This document shows, one piece after another, positions 7,840 to 16,874 of a stretch of DNA of 51,801 nt (positions within the stretch are counted from its first letter, which is position 1; each line of letters opens with the position of its first letter). The DNA comes from Tolypothrix sp. FACHB-123. Lineage in GTDB: Bacteria > Cyanobacteriota > Cyanobacteriia > Cyanobacteriales > Nostocaceae. The notes under the pieces were generated by a model that did no database searches, had not been told where the DNA came from, and saw only the letters and a list, made by a program, of their open reading frames with translations. The stretch is taken from the NCBI RefSeq assembly GCF_014697075.1, contig NZ_JACJRE010000051.1, forward strand, positions 1 through 51,801, in the 5' to 3' direction. The translations under genes were made by a program, and so were the position numbers.

Positions 7840-9360
7840 ATGCGTCCGATTATTCAACTATTTGGACAACTTTTTGCAGGGGCTTACCGACGCTTTACGC
7901 AAGCGTTGGATTATCCTGAGTTAACGCAGATATCTGTGCAGAAGGAAATTTGCGATCGCCTGATCAACAGCGAGTATGGTAAAAGTTTAGGAATTCGTTC
8001 TCTAGGAGATTGGCAAGCTGTACCTATAGTTGATTACGATGGGCTAGAACCCTGGATTTTAGGACAAGAAAAACGTCAACAAATTCCCCTCACCCCAGAA
8101 CCAATTTTATTTTATGAAAAAACCTCTGGTAGTACTGGGGCGATAAAATGGATTCCCTATACTAAATCTTTGCGGCGCTCGTTTAATCAGATGTTTTGTG
8201 TTTGGGCACATGATTTGATTGTACATGGCCCGAAATTTTCAACGGGGAAAATTTACGCCTCTATCTCGCCACAACTAAATGTAGGTGATTCCCAATCTTT
8301 ACAGGATGACTTAGATTATTTAGATGAATGGTTGCGTTGGTTATTGCGTCCTTGGTTAGTAATGCCAAATCGACTAAATCGCCTCCATAATGTCCAAGAA
8401 TTTAAACATCAATTGGCTTTGGCTTTATTACAAGCACAGAAGTTAGAAATTATTTCAGTTTGGAGTCCGAGTTTTTTACAAGTACATTTAAACTACATTC
8501 AAGAAAATCGGGAGTTATTAGCAAAGGAATTAAAAGGAGTTATATCAAGCGATCGCTTGCAAATTCTCCAATCAGATAATATTCCCTGGATGCAGCTATG
8601 GTCAAATTTAAAGCTGATTTCTTGCTGGGATAGCGCTAACGCCGCCGATTCAGCCAAGGGATTGCGATCGCAGTTTCCGGGTGTATTTGTTCAGGGTAAG
8701 GGTTTGCTAGCCACTGAAGCACCGATGACAATTCCTTTAATTGCAGCGGGGGGTTATGTTCCGGTGTTGGATGAAGTTTTTTTTGAGTTTGAGGATGATA
8801 CTGGCTCTTTGCATAAGTTACACGAACTCAGCATCGGTGATGAATACGCGATTATTTTATCGCAAAAAGGCGGTCTTTATCGTTATCGCATAGGCGATCG
8901 CGTCCGCGTGACTCATTACTATCGTCACACACCCTGTTTAGAATTTCTCGGAAGAAATCAAGACATCAGCGATTTAGTCGGGGAAAAATTGTCAGCTACC
9001 TTTGTGCAGGATGCTTTAAATAGCCTGAATTTGCCAGGAAATCATTTTCAGAGTTTGGTTCCCGTTAACAACCCACCTCACTATATTCTGTTACTAGATT
9101 CAGCGCCGCAAACCCCCCAAACCATTGCGCAACAACTAGATAAAGCTCTATCACAGTCTTATCACTATAATTTAGCGCGATCGCTCGGTCAGCTTGCACC
9201 ACCAGAAGTATTCATATCACAACAAATCCCAGAATTGTTCACCTCAATTCGCCTCCAAAAAGGTAGTATTTGGGGAGGTATTAAGCATCCAATTCTCGCA
9301 ACATCACCAATTAACACGGAAATTTTAGCAGCATTAAAATCTATCAATTCTCATAATTAG
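7840..9360 (+). CDS. GH3 auxin-responsive-promoter family acyl-adenylate/amido-synthetase
   Basis: The 506-residue member of the GH3 branch of the ANL adenylating superfamily. In plants GH3 enzymes adenylate jasmonate or auxin and couple them to amino acids; the bacterial substrate is unknown. The phosphate-binding loop EKTSGSTG lies at 93-100, followed by AIKWIPYTKSL. The second nucleotide motif is represented by GLLATEA at 288-294. The conserved GGLYRYRIGDRVRV lies at 344-357 and LEFLGRNQDISDLVGEKLS just after it, leading into a C-terminal lid to the end. Length and order are normal. It appears monocistronic. Confidence 0.82.
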   Translation: MRPIIQLFGQLFAGAYRRFTQALDYPELTQISVQKEICDRLINSEYGKSLGIRSLGDWQAVPIVDYDGLEPWILGQEKRQQIPLTPEPILFYEKTSGSTGAIKWIPYTKSLRRSFNQMFCVWAHDLIVHGPKFSTGKIYASISPQLNVGDSQSLQDDLDYLDEWLRWLLRPWLVMPNRLNRLHNVQEFKHQLALALLQAQKLEIISVWSPSFLQVHLNYIQENRELLAKELKGVISSDRLQILQSDNIPWMQLWSNLKLISCWDSANAADSAKGLRSQFPGVFVQGKGLLATEAPMTIPLIAAGGYVPVLDEVFFEFEDDTGSLHKLHELSIGDEYAIILSQKGGLYRYRIGDRVRVTHYYRHTPCLEFLGRNQDISDLVGEKLSATFVQDALNSLNLPGNHFQSLVPVNNPPHYILLLDSAPQTPQTIAQQLDKALSQSYHYNLARSLGQLAPPEVFISQQIPELFTSIRLQKGSIWGGIKHPILATSPINTEILAALKSINSHN

Positions 9361-9985
9361 TTAATATCAAGTAATCTTTATGCAGTCAGTTAAAGTAGCG
9401 TTTCTCTCAACAGTATTAGGCTTGTAAATCAATAATTTAAATGTAATTTGATTACAGGAATAACGATACAAAAAAACTGAAGTATGTATAGCCGTAGCCA
9501 GATATATTAGGACATCAAGCCAAAATAAAATCCTGACAATAAAAGCCTTTAGAGTCAGTCAACAGTCAACACTTCGGCAAGCTCAGTGCATCGCCGTCAA
9601 CAATCAACAGTCAACAGTCAACAGCTATAAATAAAACTCAATTCAAAGCTATTTTCTTATGTTGGGCGATCGCTGAGCTTATATAATTGCTGCCTACAGC
9701 CTGATCTTAACGATAAATAATCACGCCAACCTAGTTAAACATACCGTAATTATCCCAATGGGCATACATAGTGAATACCTGACAAAATTTCACACATTTC
9801 ATGGATATATTCTTCTTAGATCAGGCTTTTTATAAAAACTCGATGAATTATCTGTAAATTTTATATTTAACGACTTTAAGAATAGATTAAATCAAGGTAA
9901 ATTCTTACTTATTATCTCTGATATAGAGCATTTTTCGGCAAAATATCAGCAACATTAGTTGTGTAATAAGTAATCGTAAATAATA
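9361..9985. other. Large intergenic region with an STRR3-type array
   Basis: About 625 bp without coding potential above 20 codons in a plausible context. It contains the CAACAGT array at 9553-9624 and a HIP1 site near 9665. The rest is AT-rich and shows no strong hairpin or promoter. Confidence 0.4.
9553..9624. repeat. STRR3-type heptamer array (CAACAGT)
   Basis: CAACAGT-like units on both sides of an unrelated insert of about 27 bp (starting ACTTCGGCAAGCTCAG), then CAACAATCAACAGTCAACAG. The heptamer matches the STRR3 family. The insert looks like another dispersed repeat placed inside the array. Confidence 0.65.
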
Positions 9986-12409
9986 ATGGCGACCTCAGCA
10001 AATTTCCGCATTGATGAATTTCGTAATTCGATTAACGCTATTTTTGATACTAAGCTTAATCGTTGGTTCGCTTTAGAAAATTCCTCAGTGCTGATTGAGG
10101 TTAAAACTAAAAATGGAGAATTAGATCTGACAACTTTAAAACGAATTGATATTCATAAAGTTGGATTGCAAAATCCCCAAGGGCTGACAATAGATCCAGT
10201 TACAGGAAGCTTGATTATCTTAGACCGAGGTACTAAACAGCAGATTTATCAAATTCAGCCAAATTCTCAAGGTAGTTTCGTCAAACCTAGCTTGGTTACC
10301 CAGATAAATCTCCCAGAAAATCTACCGAATCTTAGCAGTATCAAGCTGAATCCTCAAAATGGTAATTTTCTGGTAGAAAGCTCTTCACATCAAATTCAGT
10401 ATGAATTTACCCCCGCTGGTAACATTGCTTCTGAACGCTATCTATCAGGATTGGAGCTAGACAGTCAGCCTGTTTTAGTTACTGATAATACTATCGATAG
10501 CACCTTAACAGCCAGAACTGCGGATTCATCCTTGATGCTAGTTCAGACGATGGAGACAACATCTGTTCTTTCTGCTCCCACACTAGTACAGACTATCTAC
10601 ACATCTGAATTTGCCCCTCCAAGTCCCGATCCATCGGGGATTGTTTATATTAGTCATTTGGGTTCACTGTTGATTTCTGATGGTGAAGTTGATGAAATGC
10701 CTACCTACTTCACAGGTAGGAACCTGTTTCAAACAAGTCTGAGTGGGACTTTGCAACGGACTTTGACCACGATGAGCTTTTCCAACGAGCCAACAGGGAT
10801 AGCCTATAATCCAGCAAATCGCTTCCTCTATATTTCCGATGATAACAAGGGTCGGGTTTTTCAACTCAATCTCGGAGCCGATGGCAATTACAACACTGCT
10901 GATGATGTGGTGAGTTCTTTTAGTACTACTGCTTGGGGTAGTACTGATCCAGAAGATATAGTCTATTCACCAACCACAGGGACTTTATTTGTTGTTGATG
11001 GTCTGGGTGAACAAGTTTATCATGTTACCACCAGCGGCACTTTAATTAGCCAATTTGATACTGAGATCTTGGGACTTCACGATCCAGAAGGGATTACCAT
11101 CGATCCTAGTAGTGGGAACCTGTTTATGGTCGGTTTCCCGTCTAACTTGGTGTTTGAAATCACAACTTCCGGTCAACTTGTCCGTACCTATGATATTTCT
11201 GCGGCGAACGCCATCAAGCCAGCGGGGATTACGATTGCACCCAGTAGTCAAAATCCTTATCTGCAAAGCCTCTACATTGTCGATCGCGCTATTGATAATG
11301 ATACCGATGCCAATGAAAATGATGGTCGCCTCTACGAATTTGCTCTAGGTACTCCTGTCCCCAATCAAGCACCAGCAGTATCCGCAGGTCAAAATCAAGT
11401 AGTGTTGTACAAAGCCAACCTTGACGGTTCTGTAAGCGATGATGGTTTACCAAATCCTCCAGGAAATTTCACTACTGCATGGAGTGCGATTAGCGGGACT
11501 GGTCAAGTATTTTTTGCCAATCCATCTGTACAGGATACTACGGCTACCTTCTCTACTCCCGGAACTTACACTGTACAATTACAGGCAAATGATGGGGAAT
11601 TAACGGGTAGCAGCCAGAAAACTATCCAAGTTTTAAATCCTGCATCGACAAAATTTGTCAGCCTTGGCGGTAGTGGGACTATTGGCGGAGTCAGCTTTAA
11701 TCGCCAAGACATCCTCGCATACGACCAGTCAAATAATCAATGGTATATGTATTTCGATGGCTCTGATCTGGGCTTCGGTAGTTCCTACCTGCGAGATTTT
11801 CATATTAATGCCGATGGCTCAATTTTGTTTGCTTTAAATAACCCGGCGATCTTGGCTGGTGAGTTGGCAGTAGATGATTCGGATATAGTGAAGTTTACGC
11901 CCATAACTACAGGTGAGTTTACCAGTGGAACCTTTGAACTTTATTTTGACGGTTCGGATGTAGGATTAAGCACCGATTCTGAGGAAATAGATGCGATCGC
12001 TATTGCCCCAGATGGTAATTTGGTCATTAGTACAAAGGGTTCTTTTACAATTCCTGGAGTATCCGGTTCCGATGAAGACCTGATCAAGTTCAATGCTAGT
12101 AGTTTAGGTCAAAATACAATTGGTACCTGGACAATGCTGTTTGACGGGTCTGATGTTGGTCTAACTAACTCTTCTGAAGATGTGAATGGTATTTGGTTCG
12201 ACGCTAATAGTAACAAAATCTTCCTGACTACCGAGGGATCTTTTGGCGTTCTTGGTGCAACAGGGGATGGTGCTGATATCTTTGTATTCAACCCAACCTC
12301 TCTTGGCGTTAATACCAGTGGTAGTTTTACCCCCTTCTGGGATGGTTCAAACAATGGAATACCAGCTGGGATTGCTGTTGAAGGTATCAGTATTGCTCCT
12401 ATTGTCTAG
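9986..12409 (+). CDS. Large beta-propeller / PKD-like / FDGSD-repeat protein
   Basis: No single family covers this 807-residue protein. Residues 1 to about 455 form a propeller of NHL/SMP-30-like blades with recurring PxGIxxDPxxGxLxIxD patterns, for example PQGLTIDPVTGSLIILD and PEGITIDPSSGNLFMVG. Residues from about 460 to 550 resemble a PKD/cadherin-like Ig domain (VSAGQNQVVLYKANLDGSVS, TWSAISG-like core, YTVQLQANDGELTGS). The last 250 residues hold four copies of [FW]DGS[DN] with an SEEID/SEDVN and DLI-KF pattern. The architecture suggests a calcium-dependent extracellular or surface protein, but no signal peptide, membrane segment or sorting signal is visible. A type I or leaderless export route is possible. 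No ribosome binding site is evident at the ATG. Confidence 0.65.
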   Translation: MATSANFRIDEFRNSINAIFDTKLNRWFALENSSVLIEVKTKNGELDLTTLKRIDIHKVGLQNPQGLTIDPVTGSLIILDRGTKQQIYQIQPNSQGSFVKPSLVTQINLPENLPNLSSIKLNPQNGNFLVESSSHQIQYEFTPAGNIASERYLSGLELDSQPVLVTDNTIDSTLTARTADSSLMLVQTMETTSVLSAPTLVQTIYTSEFAPPSPDPSGIVYISHLGSLLISDGEVDEMPTYFTGRNLFQTSLSGTLQRTLTTMSFSNEPTGIAYNPANRFLYISDDNKGRVFQLNLGADGNYNTADDVVSSFSTTAWGSTDPEDIVYSPTTGTLFVVDGLGEQVYHVTTSGTLISQFDTEILGLHDPEGITIDPSSGNLFMVGFPSNLVFEITTSGQLVRTYDISAANAIKPAGITIAPSSQNPYLQSLYIVDRAIDNDTDANENDGRLYEFALGTPVPNQAPAVSAGQNQVVLYKANLDGSVSDDGLPNPPGNFTTAWSAISGTGQVFFANPSVQDTTATFSTPGTYTVQLQANDGELTGSSQKTIQVLNPASTKFVSLGGSGTIGGVSFNRQDILAYDQSNNQWYMYFDGSDLGFGSSYLRDFHINADGSILFALNNPAILAGELAVDDSDIVKFTPITTGEFTSGTFELYFDGSDVGLSTDSEEIDAIAIAPDGNLVISTKGSFTIPGVSGSDEDLIKFNASSLGQNTIGTWTMLFDGSDVGLTNSSEDVNGIWFDANSNKIFLTTEGSFGVLGATGDGADIFVFNPTSLGVNTSGSFTPFWDGSNNGIPAGIAVEGISIAPIV

Positions 12410-12417
12410 TTTAGAGT

Positions 12418-12435
12418 CAAATGCCCAATGCCCAT
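12418..12435. repeat. Short STRR1-type repeat
   Basis: Two ATGCCCA-type units directly after the propeller gene and before the convergent desulfurase gene. Confidence 0.45.
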
Positions 12436-12442
12436 ATTTTAA

Positions 12443-13585
12443 TTACAACCTCTGCAATACCTGTTTCAAAACCATCGCTGTCCAATCTACATCAGCTGCG
12501 GTGGTTTCCCGTCCTAATGTAATGCGAATTCCACCCAAAGCGGCTTTTTCGGAATAGCCCATTGCTAATAATATGGGACTGGGACTGAGTTTACCGCTAT
12601 GGCAAGCTGCACCTGCACTAATACCAATACCAGCTAGGTTCATTTGTCGGACTATGGTTTTACCGCTACGTTTTTCACCATCGGCGTATTCCCAACAAAA
12701 ACTTAGATGATGGGGTAGACGGTGTTCGCGATCGCCTGTGGAAATTAAACCAGGTATATCGACTAACTGGGCAAATAAGCGATCGCGTAACTGAATTAAA
12801 CGCGGTGTTTCTGTGGACATTTCTTGGGCTGCTAGTTCAGCCGCTACACCAAAACCAGCAATTACCGCTGTTGCTTGAGTACCAGAACGTAGCCCCATTT
12901 CTTGTCCACCACCACCAAATAGGGGTACTAACTCTACACCAGGACGGACATACAATGCTCCTGCACCTTGCGGCCCATATATTTTATGACTAGATAAACT
13001 CAGTAAATCTACGGAAAAAGCTTCTACGTCAATGGGCAATCGTCCCACAGCTTGCACTGCATCCGTATGGAATAATACCCCATTTTGGCGGGCAATAGCT
13101 GCTAATTCTGCGATCGCTTGGACAGTTCCAACTTCACTTTGACCGTAAATCACAGATACTAAGACCGTATTATCTCGCAACGCTGCGGCTAAATCTGCGG
13201 GGTTAACTCTGGCTTTTCCATCTACCGCCAAACGAGTCACTTCCCAACCCCACATTTCCAGCAACCGTGCTGATTCAGAAATAGCGGAATGCTCAACACT
13301 AGAAATAATTATGTGTTGGGGGACATTGTATAACCGAGCTACGCCCATAATTGCTAGATTATCAGCCTCAGTACCACCAGAGGTAAAAATAATCGACTCC
13401 ACAATAGAGGCGTTAATTAATCCTGCTACTTGGAATCTGGCTGTTTCCAAAACTGTTGCGGCTCGTTGTCCCCACTCATGTAAACTAGAAGGATTCCCCC
13501 ATTGTTGAGTGAAAACTTTTTGCATAGCTGCGATCGCTTCAGGACGGGTAGGAGTAGTAGCACTGTAATCTAGATATATTTGCAT
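12443..13585 (-). CDS. Cysteine desulfurase (NifS/IscS family)
   Basis: PLP enzyme that takes sulfur from cysteine as an enzyme-bound persulfide for Fe-S cluster and thiocofactor synthesis. The start at 13583-13585 opens with the canonical MQIYLDYSATTP. The longer reading frame would add nine unconserved residues. The protein has 380 residues with GGTEADNLAI at 70-79, H99, HTDAVQ with Asp175, the PLP lysine K201 in SSHKIYGPQG, and catalytic Cys328 in SAGAACHSG. The usual NNE[IT]GT segment reads GQSEVGT here. No iscU, sufE or nif genes are adjacent, so it may be a general or paralogous desulfurase. It converges on the propeller gene with only 33 bp between stops. Confidence 0.88.
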   Translation of the reverse strand: MQIYLDYSATTPTRPEAIAAMQKVFTQQWGNPSSLHEWGQRAATVLETARFQVAGLINASIVESIIFTSGGTEADNLAIMGVARLYNVPQHIIISSVEHSAISESARLLEMWGWEVTRLAVDGKARVNPADLAAALRDNTVLVSVIYGQSEVGTVQAIAELAAIARQNGVLFHTDAVQAVGRLPIDVEAFSVDLLSLSSHKIYGPQGAGALYVRPGVELVPLFGGGGQEMGLRSGTQATAVIAGFGVAAELAAQEMSTETPRLIQLRDRLFAQLVDIPGLISTGDREHRLPHHLSFCWEYADGEKRSGKTIVRQMNLAGIGISAGAACHSGKLSPSPILLAMGYSEKAALGGIRITLGRETTAADVDWTAMVLKQVLQRL

Positions 13586-13802
13586 ATCATCAATAAATGA
13601 GTAAAAACACAAGCTGAATCTGGGCTATCTATATTTTCAGCATATACATTTAACTAGCTTAATTCTCAAAATATCTCCCTAATTTTCCGGCGATAGATAG
13701 ATTTTTGCCTGATTTGTAAAGGTATTTTTCTACCTACCGCAACATACTTAATTTTGGGAATAATATACTTGTTAACTCTCAATCCACTTTTAGCAGATTA
13801 CC

Positions 13803-15431
13803 GTGCAACTTTCTTCTAGTCTCAAGTATTATTTTACATTTTTTTTCATATTTACCATTACCGCTTGCGAGCGAGTCCAATCTTACAATAAACGTCCAGC
13901 ACCTCTACCACAAGATCCATTTGTTCAGGTTTCCTTTAACCATTCTCAGTCTTCAGAATTCAAAGAACCTTACCGCCAGCAGACTCGGCTGGGAGATAAT
14001 TTAGAACAACAGATAGTCAATGCTATTTCCCAAGCTAAATCTACAGTAGATGTAGCAGTTCAAGAATTACGTTTACCCAAATTAGCCCAAGCACTAGCAG
14101 AAAGACAAAAAGCCGGAGTTAAGGTTAGATTAATCTTAGAAAATACCTATACCCGTCCTTGGAGTAGCTTCACGCCTGAAGAAATCAGCAAGCTAGAAAA
14201 AAGGGAACAGGAACGCTATAACGAATTGCGTAAATTTATAGATCTTAACCAAGACAACCAACTCAGCGAGGAAGAAATTAATCAAAGAGATGCTTTAGCG
14301 ATCGTTCAAAATGCTCAAATTCCTTGGCTAGACGATCGTGCTGATGGTTCAGCAGGTAGCAGTTTAATGCATCACAAATTTGTAGTTGTAGACAATCGGA
14401 TTGTAATTGTCACTTCTGCTAACTTTACTTTAAGCGATGTATTTGGAGATTTTAGTAATTCCAGCAGTTTAGGAAATGTCAATAATTTCTTAGAAATTAA
14501 TAGTCCAGAATTAGCTGCATTATTTACAGAAGAGTTTAACATCATGTGGGGTGACGGGCCTGGAGGAAAGCCAGATAGTATTTTTGGTGTCAAAAAACCG
14601 ATACGGTTACCAAAAACTATATCTTTAGGGGATACAAAAATTACCGTCCAATTTTCACCCACTTCTGCAACTCAACCGTGGAGTAACAGTACTAATGGTT
14701 TAATAGCTAGTACTTTAGAATCTGCTACCAAGTCAGTTGATATGGCATTATTTGTATTTTCCGAGCAACGGTTGGCTAATATCCTGGAAACTCGTCATCA
14801 ACAAAGTGTACAAATCCGTACATTAATTGAACCACAATTTGCTTATCGTCCTTATAGCGAAGCCTTAGATATGATGGGATTGGCGCTCAGTGATGAATGT
14901 AAATATGAAGTAGATAATAAACCTTGGCAGAATCCAATTACTACTGTAGGTGTCCCTACCTTAGCTAAAGGAGATTTACTCCATCATAAATTTGCAGTAG
15001 TTGATGGAAAAACTGTAATTACAGGTTCCCATAATTGGTCTGAAGCGGCAAATAATGGTAATGATGAAACTTTATTAGTAATTGAAAGTCCCACCGTCGC
15101 CGCCCATTATGTGCGCGAATTTGCCCGTCTTTATACTAATGTCAAACTTGGATTACCACCAGCAATTCAACAAAAAATTGCCACCGAAATTAAACAATGT
15201 TCTCAAATCCAGAGTCCGACATCAATTCCTCAAAAAACAGCAAAAAAAGTTAATATAAATACGGCGACATTAGAAGAATTAATCACAATACCTGGTGTTG
15301 GTGAAAAGTTAGCACAACGCATAATTATGACTCGTCAACAGCAAAAATTTAGCTCTTTACAAGATTTAGAAAAAGTTCCTGGTATTAGTAATAAGATGGT
15401 CAACAAATGGCAAGATAGTATAGCTTGGTAG
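13803..15431 (+). CDS. Lipoprotein phospholipase D-like nuclease with embedded EF-hand and C-terminal helix-hairpin-helix
   Basis: The start is a GTG at 13803. The N-terminus is a lipoprotein signal ending at the lipobox cysteine Cys22 (TITAC), so the protein is probably anchored in a membrane facing the periplasm. It has two PLD active-site motifs: H190-x-K192-x4-D197 with SAN at 205-207, and H394-x-K396-x4-D401 with GSHNWS. Between the first PLD strands and its HKD motif lies a canonical EF-hand loop, D147-L-N149-Q-D151-N-Q153-L-S155-x2-E158. The C-terminus (about 478-540) is a ComEA-like helix-hairpin-helix DNA-binding domain (INTATLEELITIPGVGEKLA). The combination points to a calcium-responsive extracytoplasmic nuclease or DNA-binding phosphodiesterase. 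The catalytic role is inferred from the intact HKD pair. Confidence 0.82.
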   Translation: MQLSSSLKYYFTFFFIFTITACERVQSYNKRPAPLPQDPFVQVSFNHSQSSEFKEPYRQQTRLGDNLEQQIVNAISQAKSTVDVAVQELRLPKLAQALAERQKAGVKVRLILENTYTRPWSSFTPEEISKLEKREQERYNELRKFIDLNQDNQLSEEEINQRDALAIVQNAQIPWLDDRADGSAGSSLMHHKFVVVDNRIVIVTSANFTLSDVFGDFSNSSSLGNVNNFLEINSPELAALFTEEFNIMWGDGPGGKPDSIFGVKKPIRLPKTISLGDTKITVQFSPTSATQPWSNSTNGLIASTLESATKSVDMALFVFSEQRLANILETRHQQSVQIRTLIEPQFAYRPYSEALDMMGLALSDECKYEVDNKPWQNPITTVGVPTLAKGDLLHHKFAVVDGKTVITGSHNWSEAANNGNDETLLVIESPTVAAHYVREFARLYTNVKLGLPPAIQQKIATEIKQCSQIQSPTSIPQKTAKKVNINTATLEELITIPGVGEKLAQRIIMTRQQQKFSSLQDLEKVPGISNKMVNKWQDSIAW

Positions 15432-15463
15432 CAGTTTTGCTTTCCAAGGTATAATTGACTTTT

Positions 15464-15489
15464 GTAGTGAAAACTTCAGTTATCACTAC
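15464..15489 (+). terminator. Weak hairpin after the PLD gene
   Basis: Arms GTAGTGA / TCACTAC (7 bp) with a 12-nt loop, 33 bp after the stop codon. There is no strong T-run, so it is only a candidate. Confidence 0.35.
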
Positions 15490-15705
15490 GAATGAATTTA
15501 ACCAAAGAATTAGCAAAATTAATAGGCACGCAATATTTTTGTACCCGGATTGAATAATTTAATTTTGCCAATAAAATTTTAATTTGTATTAGTTCCTGAA
15601 GGTAACTCAGCCTAAAGGATGGTATTTGTCTATCTCTACTTGCAGAGGAAATCTACTTAGCCATTTTTTAGGATGAATCTAAGTTGAGATAATCGGAGTA
15701 AGTTT

Positions 15706-15951
15706 ATGCCTTATAAGCAGATAGACGAATTACCTCAGGATATTAGAGAACAGCTACCTGAACACGCCCAACAGATATTCTTTGCAGCATTCAATGCAGC
15801 TCAAGACAACGGTATGAGCGAACAAGCTGCTCGTGATGTAGCGTGGAATAGTGTGAGAAATGAATATGAGCCGGGGAACGGCGGACAATGGCAAAGAAAA
15901 CCCGAAGATCCACCTATACATAATAAAGCTATCACCACTGGGGGAAATTAA
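15706..15951 (+). CDS. ChaB family protein
   Basis: The 81-residue protein matches the ChaB family: YKQIDELPQDIREQLPEHAQQIFFAAFNAA, then a DNGMSEQAARDVAWNSVRNEYE segment. In E. coli ChaB is associated with the cation transport regulator ChaA-ChaB-ChaC, but the biochemical role is unclear. In cyanobacteria such genes are often isolated. The C-terminal 20 residues (Gly/Gln/Pro-rich) look disordered. GGAG a few bases before the ATG supports the start. A perfect 28-bp palindrome lies 70 bp after the gene. Confidence 0.8.
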   Translation: MPYKQIDELPQDIREQLPEHAQQIFFAAFNAAQDNGMSEQAARDVAWNSVRNEYEPGNGGQWQRKPEDPPIHNKAITTGGN

Positions 15952-16021
15952 TTAGCTTTAGCTTGATTTTAGCGATCGCAGTTTCCATAAAGCTGATTTC
16001 AGGTAAGTTAAGTATACACAG

Positions 16022-16049
16022 GTAGGGGCACAAAATTTTGTGCCCCTAC
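16022..16049. terminator. Perfect 28-bp palindrome, bidirectional terminator/dispersed hairpin
   Basis: Arms GTAGGGGCACAAAA and TTTTGTGCCCCTAC form a perfect 14-bp inverted repeat with no spacer. It lies between the stop codons of chaB-like (15951) and the receiver gene (16163). The same GGGCACAA / TTGTGCCC core recurs at 23328-23354 and 31975-31997. Confidence 0.6.
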
Positions 16050-16162
16050 GATGATATTTAACTGATAAACTACCGCTGATTCAGTAATTTATAACCTTGC
16101 CTTTTGCTTGCAAAATTTTCCCCAATTTCACAACAATTCCCATACCCATAACATATATAGCT

Positions 16163-16555
16163 TTATTCATTGGCAATAGATAAACCCAAGACATCGCGAC
16201 AAATCTCTAGAACATTTTTGGCACGAAATGGCTTAGTCATATATAAATCTGCACCAACTTCGCTACCTTGTTGTTTATCCACTTCCTGCCCATTAGCAGT
16301 CAACATAATGATATAAATATTTGGTATCCTTAGTTCATTTTTAACAGTATTACAAACTTCAAGCCCACTCATTTTGGGCATAATAACATCTAGAAATACC
16401 AGCTTTGGTTTTTCTGTTTGAATAAGTTCTAGGGCTTCTGAGCCATTTTTAGCCATTAATATTTCTACTGCTTCATGTTCTAAAGTCTCTAGTACCTCTT
16501 CAAGAAGTAAACGCACGCTAATTTCATCATCAACAATTAATACTTTATTTTTCAT
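16163..16555 (-). CDS. Single-domain response regulator (receiver only)
   Basis: CheY-like stand-alone receiver of 130 residues. The acidic pocket D9-D10, phosphoacceptor D56 in LVFLDVIMP, T86 in IIMLTANG and K108 in MTKPF are all present, so phosphotransfer should be functional. There is no output domain. It lies downstream of the GAF histidine kinase on the same strand but separated by 319 bp, so a functional pair is plausible while co-transcription is uncertain. Confidence 0.88.
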   Translation of the reverse strand: MKNKVLIVDDEISVRLLLEEVLETLEHEAVEILMAKNGSEALELIQTEKPKLVFLDVIMPKMSGLEVCNTVKNELRIPNIYIIMLTANGQEVDKQQGSEVGADLYMTKPFRAKNVLEICRDVLGLSIANE

Positions 16556-16874
16556 AGAAATTCATGATTCTCCTACAGACAGCAATTATCATAAAAATTT
16601 TTTAGTGATAAAAGATAAACTAATTCATGCATAAAAATGCGATCGCTTGTTAATGAGTTTGAGAAAACTTATTAGCTATCAGATTAGCTGTCAGATGTGG
16701 CAATAACATTCTATCCTTGTATATGTAATATGTCTGTCAGTATTTTTAAGGGCAAATAATTTTTATTAAGTATCGGATGACTAGTAAGAACAATGAAAGA
16801 GAATTACATAAATTAACTACCTATAGGAAATTTCTATAAATTTGAGAAAAAGCTCATTACTAAATATAAATTTT
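16556..16874. other. AT-rich spacer between histidine kinase and receiver genes
   Basis: About 319 bp without an ORF or clear hairpin. One HIP1-like site occurs near 16640. It probably contains the receiver gene's own promoter. Confidence 0.3.

Noticed and set aside
9553-9624. Repeat array as a possible CRISPR
   Set aside because: Units are 7 bp heptamers with no 25-40 bp repeats or uniform spacers and no cas genes; it fits STRR3 repeats.
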